A DNA stretch of 64,000 nt from positions 1,240,001 through 1,304,000 of the forward strand of contig NZ_CP060820.1 of NCBI RefSeq assembly GCF_014489475.1. The letters are read 5' to 3'. Every line of letters starts with the position of its first letter. The stretch's first letter is position 1. The position numbers and the translations under genes were made by a program. The stretch is from Lysobacter terrestris. GTDB lineage: Bacteria > Pseudomonadota > Gammaproteobacteria > Xanthomonadales > Xanthomonadaceae. Positions 9,597 through 20,111 of this stretch are shown here, in pieces. Below the pieces are notes generated by a model. The model was not told the origin of the DNA and did no database searches. It was given only the letters and a program-made list of their open reading frames with translations.

Positions 9597-10430
9597 ATGA
9601 AAGTGAGCGTGATCGTCACCACCTACAACTGGCCGCAGGCGCTGCGCCTGGTCCTGCGCGGACTGGCGCGGCAGACGCGCCTGCCGGACGAAGTCATCGT
9701 CGCCGACGACGGTTCCGGACCGGAGACGCGGCAGCTGCTGGAAGAAATCGCACGCGATTTCCCGGTGCCGCTGCGGCACCACTGGCAGGAGGACATCGGA
9801 TTCCGGGCCGCGCGCTCGCGCAATCGCGCGATCGCGGCGGCACGCGGCGACTACGTGCTGATGATCGACGGCGACATGGTGATGCATCGCGACTTCATCG
9901 CCGACCACCTGCGCCACGCGCAGCCCGGGAGTTTCGTGCAGGGCTCGCGCGCACTGACCACCCCGGCGTTGTCGCAACGGATGCTGAGCGATGGCACGGT
10001 CGACCTGAGCGTGTTCACGCCACGACTGGATCGGCGGCGCAACGCGCTGCGCTGGCCCGCGCTCGCATCGTTGAACCTGCGCCGCGCCCGGCGCCGACCG
10101 CCGCGCGCGATCAAGACCTGCAACCAGGGCTGGTTCCGCGCCGACCTGCTGCGCGTCAACGGCTTCGACGAACGCATGGAAGGCTGGGGCCGCGAGGACA
10201 GCGAGCTGGCCTGGCGCGCGTGGCATGCGGGCATCGTGCCGCGGCACCTGCGCTTCGCGGCGCTGGCCTGGCACCTGCACCACCGCGAGCGGCACATGGA
10301 CGGCGAGAGCCCGAACGATCGCTACCTGCGCGAGACGCGCGCGGCGCTCAAAGTGCGCGCCGAACTGGGCGTCGACCAGCACCTGGGCGAATTCGCGGCG
10401 CAGCCGTTGCCGGACTTGCGCACGCCCTGA
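9597..10430 (+). CDS. Family 2 glycosyltransferase (copy 2)
   Basis: A 277-residue cytosolic GT-A enzyme, paralog of the gene at 7852. It has VSVIVTTYNW, VADDGSGPET, IDGDMVMHRDFIADH and NGFDERMEGWGREDSEL in the same order. The acceptor-domain loop between about residues 125 and 165 differs most from copy 1, so the two may use the same donor on different acceptors. Its stop is only 4 bp from the stop of the convergent P-type ATPase gene, leaving no room for a separate terminator. Confidence 0.88.
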   Translation: MKVSVIVTTYNWPQALRLVLRGLARQTRLPDEVIVADDGSGPETRQLLEEIARDFPVPLRHHWQEDIGFRAARSRNRAIAAARGDYVLMIDGDMVMHRDFIADHLRHAQPGSFVQGSRALTTPALSQRMLSDGTVDLSVFTPRLDRRRNALRWPALASLNLRRARRRPPRAIKTCNQGWFRADLLRVNGFDERMEGWGREDSELAWRAWHAGIVPRHLRFAALAWHLHHRERHMDGESPNDRYLRETRAALKVRAELGVDQHLGEFAAQPLPDLRTP

Positions 10431-10434
10431 ATCG

Positions 10435-12860
<2,426 letters not shown>

Positions 12861-12864
<4 letters not shown>

Positions 12865-13259
12865 GGCGCGTCCTCCGCCAGGGCGTTGAGGATCGGGCAT
12901 TGCCCGAGTGCGCCGTGGCCCGGGCACGAGGCGACCAGCGTTTCCAGGCCTTCGCGGATGCGGGTGAGCTCGGCGATCTTGGCCTGCACGTCGGCGAGCT
13001 TCTCGGTCGCGGCTGCCTTCATCGACGCCATGTCGTCGTCGCGGTGCGCGGACAGGGCGAGCAGGTCGCGGATTTCCGGCAGGGTGAAGCCCAACGCCTT
13101 GGCGCGCCGGACGAACTGCAGGCGCCGCAGGTCCTGCGGGTCGTAGACGCGGTAGCCCGACGCCAGGCGCTGCGCCCTGGGCAGCAGGCCTTCCTTTTCG
13201 TAGTAGCGCACGGTGTCGATGCCGACGCCGGCGCGGTGTGCCAGTTCACCGATCTTCAT
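12861..13259 (-). CDS. MerR-family heavy-metal-responsive regulator
   Basis: A 132-residue activator with the winged HTH opening [26 protein letters not shown] and a long dimer helix. The metal loop near the C-terminus is C-x8-C ([10 protein letters not shown]). By eye, the residue that is Ser77 in CueR and Cys79 in ZntR aligns with Met here, so it is not a typical divalent-metal sensor; a Cu/Ag sensor fits the P1B-1 ATPase it is coupled to by a 4-bp overlap. The gene is first of a two-gene operon and should autoregulate through the dyad at 13292-13323. Confidence 0.9.
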
Positions 13260-13291
13260 GGGTGTCGTTCGCTGGAGGAGACATGCGCTGC

Positions 13292-13323
13292 AGTCTGTTG
13301 TCTGGAGTGTGGTCCAGAGTCAA
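13292..13323 (-). promoter_or_regulatory. MerR-type promoter/operator of the regulator-ATPase operon
   Basis: On the minus strand TTGACT (13323-13318) and CAGACT (13297-13292) are separated by 20 nt, longer than the normal 17, as in MerR-activated promoters. The spacer holds the dyad TCTGGA-N6-TCCAGA. The arrangement resembles the zntA promoter more than the copA/CueR one. The start codon of the MerR gene is about 33 bp downstream of the -10. Confidence 0.65.
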
Positions 13324-13356
13324 GCGATTGGGTGTGGGTGGGGCGCTGGCCGACGG

Positions 13357-13514
13357 CCCCTCACCCTGCGTCGCTGCGCGACGCGGTCCCTCTCCCCGCA
13401 CGCGGGGCGAGGGGGTGAATCAACCGTTCACGAAAAGCCCATAGCAAACGGTGTTGCCTTTCCTTCTCCCCGCTTGCGGGGAGAAGTGCCCGCAGGGCGA
13501 TGAGGGGCGCTTTT
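13357..13514. repeat. Compound intergenic palindromic repeat
   Basis: Two modules: 13357-13417 (CCCCTCACCCTGCGTCGCTG... ending in a CTCCCCGC/GCGGGGCGAG hairpin) and 13461-13514 (CTTCTCCCCGC/GCGGGGAGAAG hairpin followed by GATGAGGGGCGC). The same modules recur at 18984, 22660, 28448, 49853 and 63617. No gene is seen in the rest of the spacer apart from the MerR operator. Confidence 0.85.
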
Positions 13515-13518
13515 CCGC

Positions 13519-14136
13519 TCACTTCCCGTGCGTCGAATACCCCACCGTCGAACCGTCGCGCTTCACCAGTTCCACCGTGTACGGCTTTGCGGCGACACCG
13601 GGCACTTCCATGCCCGGTGAACCGATCGGCATGCCGGGCAGGACCAGGCCGCGTGCATCCGGCTTCTCCTTCAGCAGGCGCTTGATGTCGCTCGCCGGCA
13701 CGTGGCCTTCGACGATGTAGCCGCCGATCTGGGCGGTGTGGCACGAACCCTTGCCGTAGGGCACGCCCAGGCGCTCCTTGATCGGATTGAGGTTGTCCTC
13801 GTTGCGCACTTCGACGCGGAAACCGTTCTGCTTGAGGTGCTCGACCCAGACTTCGCAGCAGCCGCAGGTCGGCGACTTGTGCACGATGGCACGCGGCAGC
13901 GTGCCGGCGGCGACGGGCACCGCCTTGCCGGACGCGGCCTTCGCCTTGGCGGCGGGAGCATGGGCCGCGTGCGGATCCGCGGCGCGGGGTTGCGCGGACG
14001 GGGCCGGTTCACGGGCGCACGCGGGCAGCGCCAGCGCGGTTGCAAGCAACGCGGCCAGCAGCGACCGGTTCATGCGCTGCGGCATCCCGGTTGCACGTTT
14101 CGGCGACACGCGGTGGCGTGCGGACGGACGTTTCAT
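13519..14136 (-). CDS. DUF411 metal-binding protein, periplasmic or lipoprotein
   Basis: A 205-residue protein whose C-terminal 125 residues are a DUF411 domain with the conserved KSPTCGCCEVW motif, the GSCHTA motif and the GMPIGSPGMEVP loop. DUF411 proteins accompany copper-resistance genes and are thought to bind copper. Residues 22-42 form a signal sequence with a possible lipobox (LPAC), followed by a His/Ala-rich linker. The ATG at 14136 overlaps the upstream stop (ATGA) and has AAGGGAG in front; Met22 (14073) would give a more normal signal peptide. It is the last gene of the six-gene copper operon. Confidence 0.85.
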   Translation of the reverse strand: MKRPSARHRVSPKRATGMPQRMNRSLLAALLATALALPACAREPAPSAQPRAADPHAAHAPAAKAKAASGKAVPVAAGTLPRAIVHKSPTCGCCEVWVEHLKQNGFRVEVRNEDNLNPIKERLGVPYGKGSCHTAQIGGYIVEGHVPASDIKRLLKEKPDARGLVLPGMPIGSPGMEVPGVAAKPYTVELVKRDGSTVGYSTHGK

Positions 14137-14651
14137 GGCTGGCTCCCTTGCGCGGCCGCCGTCGCCTTCTTCGCACGCGACGACCAGTGGATGTGCACGA
14201 TGCGCCAGTCGTCACCGACCCGCTTCAGGACCATCGTCTCGGTGCTGAGCAGCGTCGTCGGCTTGCCGTCCTTGCTGCTGTGCAGTTCGCTCTCGGTGCC
14301 GACCCAGGCCAGGCTGCCCGCACTGCGTGCGGTGCGGCGGATGACCTGGACATGCGCATCCTTGAGGAACTCGGCGTCGGCCTTGGCGTGATGGCCGAGG
14401 TACTCCTCGCGCGAACGCTCGGCGCCGCCGCTCTCGAGGATCAGCGCATCCTCGGCCAGCAACTCCGAAACGCGCGCGAGATCGACCGCCTTGAGCGCGG
14501 CGGAGAACTGATCGACAACGGCGAGCGCGGGTTGCGCGGCCGGGTCCACCGACACGGACGCGGCAGGCGCGGCAGGCGCGGCCGGGTCGTGGGCGAATGC
14601 CGGCGGCACCAACAACGCGCCGGCGAGGAGCAAAGCAAGGTTCGTTTTCAT
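14133..14651 (-). CDS. Secreted NTF2-like (DUF4440/SnoaL-type) protein
   Basis: A 172-residue protein with a clean signal peptide (MKTNLALLLAGALLVPPAFA) and, from about residue 45, an NTF2-like cone: VVDQFSAALKAVDLARVSEL, the EEYLGHHAKADAEFL helix and a last strand with WRIVHIHWSSR. No catalytic function can be assigned; such domains often bind small molecules or serve as folding partners. It lies between cytochrome c and DUF411 genes in the copper operon and overlaps the latter by 4 bp, so a periplasmic copper-related role is likely by context only. Confidence 0.75.
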   Translation of the reverse strand: MKTNLALLLAGALLVPPAFAHDPAAPAAPAASVSVDPAAQPALAVVDQFSAALKAVDLARVSELLAEDALILESGGAERSREEYLGHHAKADAEFLKDAHVQVIRRTARSAGSLAWVGTESELHSSKDGKPTTLLSTETMVLKRVGDDWRIVHIHWSSRAKKATAAAQGSQP

Positions 14652-14667
14652 CGCATGGGTCCTGTGA

Positions 14668-15525
14668 TCAGTGCTGGTGGTCGTGCTGGTCGTGTGCTTC
14701 GGGCGCGGCTGGCTGCGCTGGCACGGGTGTGGTTGCCGGCGCGGCGGGCGCAGCGGTGGACTGGATTGCGGTGGCCGGCTTTGGTGCGTGCACGTGCTGC
14801 TTGCCGTCGGCGTGCACGTGCGTGGTGGCTCCGCTGTCCGTCGCCGGCGCTTTCGCGCCGCCGCTCGTGTCGGCGGCATGGTGGTCGTCGCCCGCGGGCG
14901 CGCCGGGATGCGGGTGCGCGTCGTCGTGGCCCGCCTCGGCGTTCGCCTGGGCGTGGCCGCCGGTTTCGCCACCGCCGTGCGAATGGCCGCCGCTGCGCGC
15001 GACCAGCTCCTGGTACTGCCGTGCATCGAGCGATGGCAGCTGCTGCAGGAACGCCACCATGTTCCAGATGTACGCGTCTTCCATGCTCTTGCCCCAGGCC
15101 GGCATGCCCGAGGCCTTGACGCCGTGCTTGATCACCCAGAACGCTTCGGCGGCATCGACGCTGGCACGCGTGAGGTCCGGCGGCGCGGGATACAGGCCCT
15201 TGCTGAGTTCGGTTTCCGCAACGCCCGGCGCGAGATGGCAACTGGTGCACATGGCCTCGTAGTTGCCGGCGCCCTGTGCAATGCGCGCGGGGTCGTCCAG
15301 GCCGGGCACCTGCAGCTTGCTGGCGCGCACCTGGACGGAGCGATCGCGCAGCGATTCAAGCAGCGCGTACACGGGACGCGTATGCGGGTCGTCGGCGCCG
15401 ACGTCGTAGACGCCGGACCAGACGAAGCCCGTCGCGGCGACGACTCCGATGCCGGCGACGACTCCGATGCCGGCGAGGACGCCCAGCGCGAGCAGCGATT
15501 TCTTCGTAATGAATGGCATCGACAT
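14668..15525 (-). CDS. Membrane-anchored monohaem cytochrome c with His-rich tail
   Basis: A 285-residue protein. Residues 5-40 are a single uncleaved membrane helix, followed by a class I cytochrome c domain with one haem site CTSCH (about 93-97) and a probable methionine ligand in SGMPAWGK. After residue 170 comes a low-complexity tail with clusters of His (GHSHGGG, DDAHPHPG, HDQHDHQH) that could bind copper. Cytochromes of this kind are found after copAB in copper operons and may pass electrons from Cu(I) oxidation. Met3 is an alternative start. It lies 4 bp from copB and 16 bp from the next gene. Confidence 0.85.
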   Translation of the reverse strand: MSMPFITKKSLLALGVLAGIGVVAGIGVVAATGFVWSGVYDVGADDPHTRPVYALLESLRDRSVQVRASKLQVPGLDDPARIAQGAGNYEAMCTSCHLAPGVAETELSKGLYPAPPDLTRASVDAAEAFWVIKHGVKASGMPAWGKSMEDAYIWNMVAFLQQLPSLDARQYQELVARSGGHSHGGGETGGHAQANAEAGHDDAHPHPGAPAGDDHHAADTSGGAKAPATDSGATTHVHADGKQHVHAPKPATAIQSTAAPAAPATTPVPAQPAAPEAHDQHDHQH

Positions 15526-15529
15526 GTCC

Positions 15530-16549
15530 TCAGAACCAGATGCGGATACCCGCGACGAGGCGGGTGTCGTTGACGGCTTCGCCCTCTTCGCGACGCAGGT
15601 CCGCGGTGCGGCCGAACGACCATTCGCGCACCACGCCGACGTAGGGCGCGAACTGGCGGGTGACTTCGTAGCGCAGGCGCAGGCCCGCCTCCATCGAACT
15701 CAGTCCCGAGCCGATGCCGCGACGCGCGTCGTCCTGGCCGTAGGCGTTGAGTTCCACCAGTGGCTGCAGGATCAGGCGGTTGCTCAGCAGGGTTTCGTAT
15801 TCGGCTTCCAGTCGCAGCGCGCTCTGCCCGCCCTGCCCGACGTAGGCGGTGGCTTCGACCTCGAACTTGTACGGCGCCAGCCCGACCACGCCGATCGCGG
15901 CGAAATCCTGCGACGCGCCGGGCTTGAAGTCGTGGCGCACGCCGGCGACGACATCCCACCACGGCGTGATCGCGCGGCCGTAGAGCACTTCGATGTCGGC
16001 GCTTTCGGTGTGGCCGCCGGCGCGTTCGCCTTCGCTGCGCAGCCACAGCTTGTGGTGGTCGGTGCCGATCCAGGCCTGGCCTTCCCATTCCACGCCGCGG
16101 CCTTCGTCGGCATCGAAGCCCTCGAGCCGGTTGAACAGCACGAAGCTGTGGAGGCCGTCGTCGTGCGCGGGATGGCCGCTCGCGGGCCGTGTGGCCGCGA
16201 CGCGGTCGGCGTCGGTGACCGGCGGGATCGGCGTCAGTGGTTCGCCCGCGACGCGCGGCATCGCGTGGCCCATGGCGGCGTGGTCGACGGGTTCGGCCGG
16301 CGGGGTGTGCCCCATCGCGGCGTGGTCCATCGTGGCGTGATCCATCGTGGTGTGATCCGCCGGTTGCTGCGTGGCGGCCTGGTCTGCGGAGTCGCCGTGC
16401 CGGTGCTGCGCATGCGCGTCGCTCGCCGGTGGCGGTGATTGCGTTTGCGTTGGCGCCTGCTCGTGTTGGTGCGCGTGCTCCTGCGCGACGGCGTTGGCCG
16501 ACAGCAACGCGGCGGCGAGCGATGCCAGAGTGAGGATGTGCCGGCTCAT
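15530..16549 (-). CDS. copB: Outer-membrane copper resistance protein CopB
   Basis: A 339-residue protein with a signal peptide (MSRHILTLASLAAALLSANAVAQ) and a His/Met-rich segment (residues 25-110, repeated HATMDHAAMGH units) for copper binding. A CopB beta-barrel follows (SFVLFNRLEGFDADEG through the terminal LVAGIRIWF with C-terminal Phe). CopB exports or sequesters copper at the outer membrane together with CopA. The ATG overlaps the copA stop by 4 bp (ATGA), so the pair is translationally coupled. Confidence 0.95.
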   Translation of the reverse strand: MSRHILTLASLAAALLSANAVAQEHAHQHEQAPTQTQSPPPASDAHAQHRHGDSADQAATQQPADHTTMDHATMDHAAMGHTPPAEPVDHAAMGHAMPRVAGEPLTPIPPVTDADRVAATRPASGHPAHDDGLHSFVLFNRLEGFDADEGRGVEWEGQAWIGTDHHKLWLRSEGERAGGHTESADIEVLYGRAITPWWDVVAGVRHDFKPGASQDFAAIGVVGLAPYKFEVEATAYVGQGGQSALRLEAEYETLLSNRLILQPLVELNAYGQDDARRGIGSGLSSMEAGLRLRYEVTRQFAPYVGVVREWSFGRTADLRREEGEAVNDTRLVAGIRIWF

Positions 16550-18414
16550 TCGTCGACCCTCACTTCGCGCATCATTCCCGCTTCCATGTGGTAGAGCAGG
16601 TGGCAGTGGTAGGCCCAGCTGCCGAGCGCATCGGCGCGCACGCGGTAGCTGCGCCGGCTGCCCGGCGGCATGTCGATGGTGTGCTTGCGCACCAGGAAAT
16701 TGCCCTGCTCGTCCTCGAGGTCGCTCCACATGCCGTGCAAGTGGATCGGGTGCGTCATCATTGTGTCGTTGACCAGCACGATGCGCAGGCGCTCGCCGTA
16801 GTTGAAGCGCAGCGGCTCGACGTCGGAGAACTTCTGCCCGTTGAAGCCCCAGGCGAAGCGTTCCATGTGGCCGGTGAGGTGCAGCTCGACGTCGCGGCCG
16901 GGATCGCGGCCGTCGGGGTCGTCGAAGGTGCTCTTCAACATCGAGTAGGTGAGCACGGTGCGGCCGTTGTCGCGCAGGCCGATACCAGGGTCGTCGAGTT
17001 TCGGCAGCGGCGCCATGGTCTGCATGTCGACCAGCGGGTTGCCGCTCTCGCTCGCCGGATGCGCCTGCATGCCGCCACCACCGTGGCCGGCGTGCGGATC
17101 GGAAGGCGCCGGCTGCATGTTCGCGCCACAACCGCCTTCCATGCCCTTCATGCCCATGTCGGCGCCACAACCGCCTTCGGCGCCTTTCATGCCCATGCTC
17201 GCGCCGCAGCCGCCTTCCATGCCTTTCATGTCGTGGCCCATGCCGCCGTGGCCCATGTCGGCCATGGTCAGCAGCGGACGCGGGTCGACGCTGGGCACCG
17301 GTGCGCGCAGGCCTTCGCGCACCGCGAGCGTGCCGCTGACGTAGCCGGTGCGGCCGATGTCCTGCGCGAAGATGGTGAAGGCATCCTGGCCGCTGGGCTC
17401 GACGATCACGTCGAAGGTCTCCGCGGTGGCGATGCGGAATTCGTCGACCGTCACCGGGTGCACGTGCATGCCGTCGGCGGCGACCACGGTCATCTTCAAA
17501 CCGGGAATGCGCACGTCGAAGTGGGTCATCGACGAGCCATTGATGAAGCGCAGGCGCACCTTCTCGCCGGAGCGGAACAGCCCCGTCCAGTTGCCCAGCG
17601 CCGTGGTGCCGTTCATCAGGTAGGTGTAGGTGTTGGCGTTGACGTCCGACAGGTCGGTCGGCGACATGCGCATCCCGCCCCACATCTTGCGGTCCGCGAG
17701 CGTGGCGTCCAGGCCGTTGCGTTTCACGTCGCCGAAGAAGTCGCCGACGGTGCGCTGGTAGCGGTTGTCGTACATCGACATCTTCTTCAGGCGCGCGAAC
17801 AGCGCGGCCGGATCGAGGTCGCTCCAGTCCGACAGCAGCACGACGTAGTCGCGCTGGTAGGCGAACGGCTCGGGCTCGATCGGATCGATCACCAGCGGGC
17901 CGTACAGGCCGGCCTGTTCCTGGAAACCGGAATGGCTGTGGTACCAGTAGGTGCCGGCCTGGTTGACGGTGAAACGGTAGTGATAGGTCTCGCCGCGATG
18001 GATGCCGGCGAAGCTCAGTCCCGGCACGCCGTCCATGTTGGCGGGCAGGATGATGCCGTGCCAATGGATCGACGTCTGGTGGCCGTGGATGGAGCCGGCG
18101 GGCAGCGCGTTGGCGACGCGCAGGTTCACCGTGGTGCCCTGGCGCCAGCGCAGCAGCGGCGCGGGCACCGAACCGTTGACGGTGATCGCGGTGCGGGTGC
18201 GGCCGGTGAAATTCATCGGCGTCTCGCCGATGCTCAGGTCGAACTCGGTGCCGGCCAGGGTGACGGGATAGCCGGCGGACTGCAGCGCCCAACCCGGCTT
18301 GGGCCACAGGCCGAGGCCGGCAACGGCGCCGCCGGCGGCCAGGCCCTGGACGAAGCGGCGTCGCGACGGCTTAAACAGACCGTCGGCATCGCGGCCGAAA
18401 GCATCAGATGACAT
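16546..18414 (-). CDS. copA: Periplasmic multicopper oxidase CopA
   Basis: A 622-residue three-cupredoxin oxidase that oxidises Cu(I) in the periplasm. A Tat signal lies at residues 17-45 (SRRRFVQGLA). Copper ligands are visible in HWHG, YWYHSH, the HPIHLHG motif and the terminal HCHLLYHMEAGM. Between domains 2 and 3 lies a Met/Cys-rich insert (about residues 390-445) with three 13-residue units. It is second in the operon after copL and precedes copB with a 4-bp overlap. Confidence 0.96.
   Translation of the reverse strand: MSSDAFGRDADGLFKPSRRRFVQGLAAGGAVAGLGLWPKPGWALQSAGYPVTLAGTEFDLSIGETPMNFTGRTRTAITVNGSVPAPLLRWRQGTTVNLRVANALPAGSIHGHQTSIHWHGIILPANMDGVPGLSFAGIHRGETYHYRFTVNQAGTYWYHSHSGFQEQAGLYGPLVIDPIEPEPFAYQRDYVVLLSDWSDLDPAALFARLKKMSMYDNRYQRTVGDFFGDVKRNGLDATLADRKMWGGMRMSPTDLSDVNANTYTYLMNGTTALGNWTGLFRSGEKVRLRFINGSSMTHFDVRIPGLKMTVVAADGMHVHPVTVDEFRIATAETFDVIVEPSGQDAFTIFAQDIGRTGYVSGTLAVREGLRAPVPSVDPRPLLTMADMGHGGMGHDMKGMEGGCGASMGMKGAEGGCGADMGMKGMEGGCGANMQPAPSDPHAGHGGGGMQAHPASESGNPLVDMQTMAPLPKLDDPGIGLRDNGRTVLTYSMLKSTFDDPDGRDPGRDVELHLTGHMERFAWGFNGQKFSDVEPLRFNYGERLRIVLVNDTMMTHPIHLHGMWSDLEDEQGNFLVRKHTIDMPPGSRRSYRVRADALGSWAYHCHLLYHMEAGMMREVRVDE
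17121..17231 (-). repeat. In-frame 39-bp tandem repeat inside copA
   Basis: Three units of 39 bp (unit boundaries near 17132, 17171 and 17210) encode MKGMEGGCGA-x-MG, giving a Met/Cys copper-binding insert. The period is a multiple of three, so unit number can change without a frameshift. Confidence 0.85.
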
Positions 18415-18507
18415 GGGAACTCCGTGGAAAGCGTAAGCGTGCGCAGGCAGCGCGGTTGGCGAGCAACCGGACGCGCGTGCGAAGGGCGCCGTGGGCGCGG
18501 AAGGCGC

Positions 18508-18921
18508 TTAGCCGATGGGAGGTCGGATCGGGTGCGGCAACGCGGGCGCGGCGTGGCCCGGGACGAGGCGGCGCACGCTGCGTTCGTGCGCACGCGGGAA
18601 CGACGCCAGTTGCAATGCCGGGACGCCGATCGGCGCGGCATGCACGCATACGCAGCGGCAGGCGCCGGACTTGCAGCAGTCGGGGGTGGTGCCGGAATCC
18701 TTGGGGTGGTGCGCGTCGCCCTGCGCATCCGTCGCCGCTACGACGTGCTCGCCGTGGTGGCAGGGCATGTCCGCCATCGCATCGGTTGCGGTCGGCGACG
18801 CGTGCATCGCGGCCGGGACCGCGTCTTGCAGCGGCAGGTGCGCGCTCGCCAGTGCCGCCGTCCCATTCAGGATGAGGCAGAGGCTGAGCAGGAAACGCAG
18901 CAGGAACGACCAGAGCGGCAT
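18508..18921 (-). CDS. copL: CopL-family metal-binding regulatory protein
   Basis: A 137-residue protein with an N-terminal hydrophobic signal (MPLWSFLLRFLLSLCLILNG) and a central His/Cys-rich stretch (MPCHHGEH, then DCCKSGACRCVCVH). It matches the small CopL protein that precedes copAB in Xanthomonas and is needed for copper-induced expression there. The ATG at 18921 starts directly at the signal sequence; the longer open frame upstream runs into intergenic repeat. It is the first gene of the operon copL-copA-copB-cytochrome c-NTF2-DUF411. Confidence 0.88.
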   Translation of the reverse strand: MPLWSFLLRFLLSLCLILNGTAALASAHLPLQDAVPAAMHASPTATDAMADMPCHHGEHVVAATDAQGDAHHPKDSGTTPDCCKSGACRCVCVHAAPIGVPALQLASFPRAHERSVRRLVPGHAAPALPHPIRPPIG

Positions 18922-18983
18922 GGAGCGTACTTTAACCGCAGCAGGGAGTTCGGGGCAGTGAATGCAAGCGCGGGGGCCCTCGA

Positions 18984-19168
18984 TCTTCTTCTCCCCGTCT
19001 GCGGGGAGAAGATGCCTGTAGGGCAGATGAGGGGCGCGAGCGCAGCGAGCGTGCCTTTTGCTTCGAAAGGTCCGTGACGTGTAGCAGAAGCAACAGCCTC
19101 GCTCGCTGCGCTCGCTTCCCCTCACCCGCCCGTTGGGCACCCTCTCCCCGCCAGCGGGGAGAGGGGCG
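18984..19168. repeat. Facing pair of palindromic intergenic repeats
   Basis: The left module (CTTCTCCCCG/CGGGGAGAAG then GATGAGGGGCGCGAGCGCAG) and the right module (GCTGCGCTCGC...CCCCTCACCC, ending in CTCTCCCCGC/GCGGGGAGAG) are inverted copies around a central 50-bp core. The whole unit could fold into one large cruciform or a bidirectional transcription barrier between copL and the pyruvyl transferase gene. Same family as 13357, 22660, 28448, 49853 and 63617. Confidence 0.85.
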
Positions 19169-19182
19169 AACGCGGGCCCGCT

Positions 19183-20091
19183 TCAGTCTGCCTGCGTGAA
19201 AGCCAATCCGTGCTCGCGGGCGAAGCGCGCGCAGGCTTCGCGCATGCGCGCCTGCTGGGCCGCACGCACGGCCGGATCGCTGAGCACGAACGAGCCCGTC
19301 TCCGCGGCGATGTTGAGCAGGTCCTGGCGCACGCGCTCGATGTCGGACGCGTTCGCGGGGCGGATCGGGCGCAGGTGGTTGCGCTCGTCCGGGCCGCCGA
19401 CCCAGCGCGCGAGGAAATTGCCGACCGCCTTGGCGGCGGGCACGTCGCGCTTGAGTTCGACGTGCACCTCGGCGGTGCGCAGCTTCAGGCCGAGCGTGTC
19501 CAGCCAGTCCTGCCACTTGAAGTCGTTGAAACGGCGCGCCAGCACCAGCGCGCGCCACGGCACGCCCAGCGTGTCGGCGAAGATCGCGCCGTGCAGCGAT
19601 TCGGTGAGCACGCGCTCGCAGCTGGCGATCGCATCGGCGACGGCCTGCGGCGACTGGCGCGGATCGATCGGATACAGCCCGGCGTCGCGCGCGAGCGCGT
19701 CCCAGTCGAAGCTGTCGTAGCTCTTGTGGTGCGGCACCAGGCCGATGCGGCCCGTGACCGGCGCGCGCTCGCGTTGCAGCGGCGGCCACAGCACCGCGGC
19801 ATCGCCGAGGCCGAGCGCGGGATCGAGGTGGCACCTCGCAGCGGTGCCCGGACCGCGCACCCAGTACACCTGCCATTCGCTGCCTAGCCGCGGCGTGCCG
19901 CGATAGCCGCAGCCCGAACCGAGCACGACCTTCGGGCCGTCCGGTTGGGTGCCACCGAGGATGGTGCCGACGCCGTACAGCCACGTTTCGGGATGCCTGG
20001 CTTCCAGGTCCGGGAACAACGCCGGCCACAGCGCGACGTTGAGGTCGTCGCCGAAATTGCCGTGCGGGAGCTTGCAGTACTTCAGGCGCAT
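19183..20091 (-). CDS. Polysaccharide pyruvyl transferase family protein
   Basis: A 302-residue protein of the GumL/CsaB type. It opens MRLKYCKLPHGNFGDDLNVALW, the usual nucleotide-type loop of the family, and has VLGSGCGYRG and the conserved TESLHGAIFADTLGVPW motif (about residue 185). The family transfers a pyruvyl ketal from phosphoenolpyruvate to exopolysaccharide sugars. The start at 20091 is chosen because residues before it are encoded by the intergenic repeat. It is a single gene far from other polymer genes, so its acceptor is unclear. Confidence 0.85.
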   Translation of the reverse strand: MRLKYCKLPHGNFGDDLNVALWPALFPDLEARHPETWLYGVGTILGGTQPDGPKVVLGSGCGYRGTPRLGSEWQVYWVRGPGTAARCHLDPALGLGDAAVLWPPLQRERAPVTGRIGLVPHHKSYDSFDWDALARDAGLYPIDPRQSPQAVADAIASCERVLTESLHGAIFADTLGVPWRALVLARRFNDFKWQDWLDTLGLKLRTAEVHVELKRDVPAAKAVGNFLARWVGGPDERNHLRPIRPANASDIERVRQDLLNIAAETGSFVLSDPAVRAAQQARMREACARFAREHGLAFTQAD

Positions 20092-20111
20092 GGGCGGGCC
20101 CGGAATCGTTC

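Noticed and set aside
13357-13514. CRISPR array
   Set aside because: The repeated modules are paired palindromes with irregular spacing, not short direct repeats with unique spacers.
15530-18307. 925-codon minus frame joining copB with a second frame of copA
   Set aside because: The first part is out-of-frame copA; the real copB starts at 16549 in the ATGA overlap.
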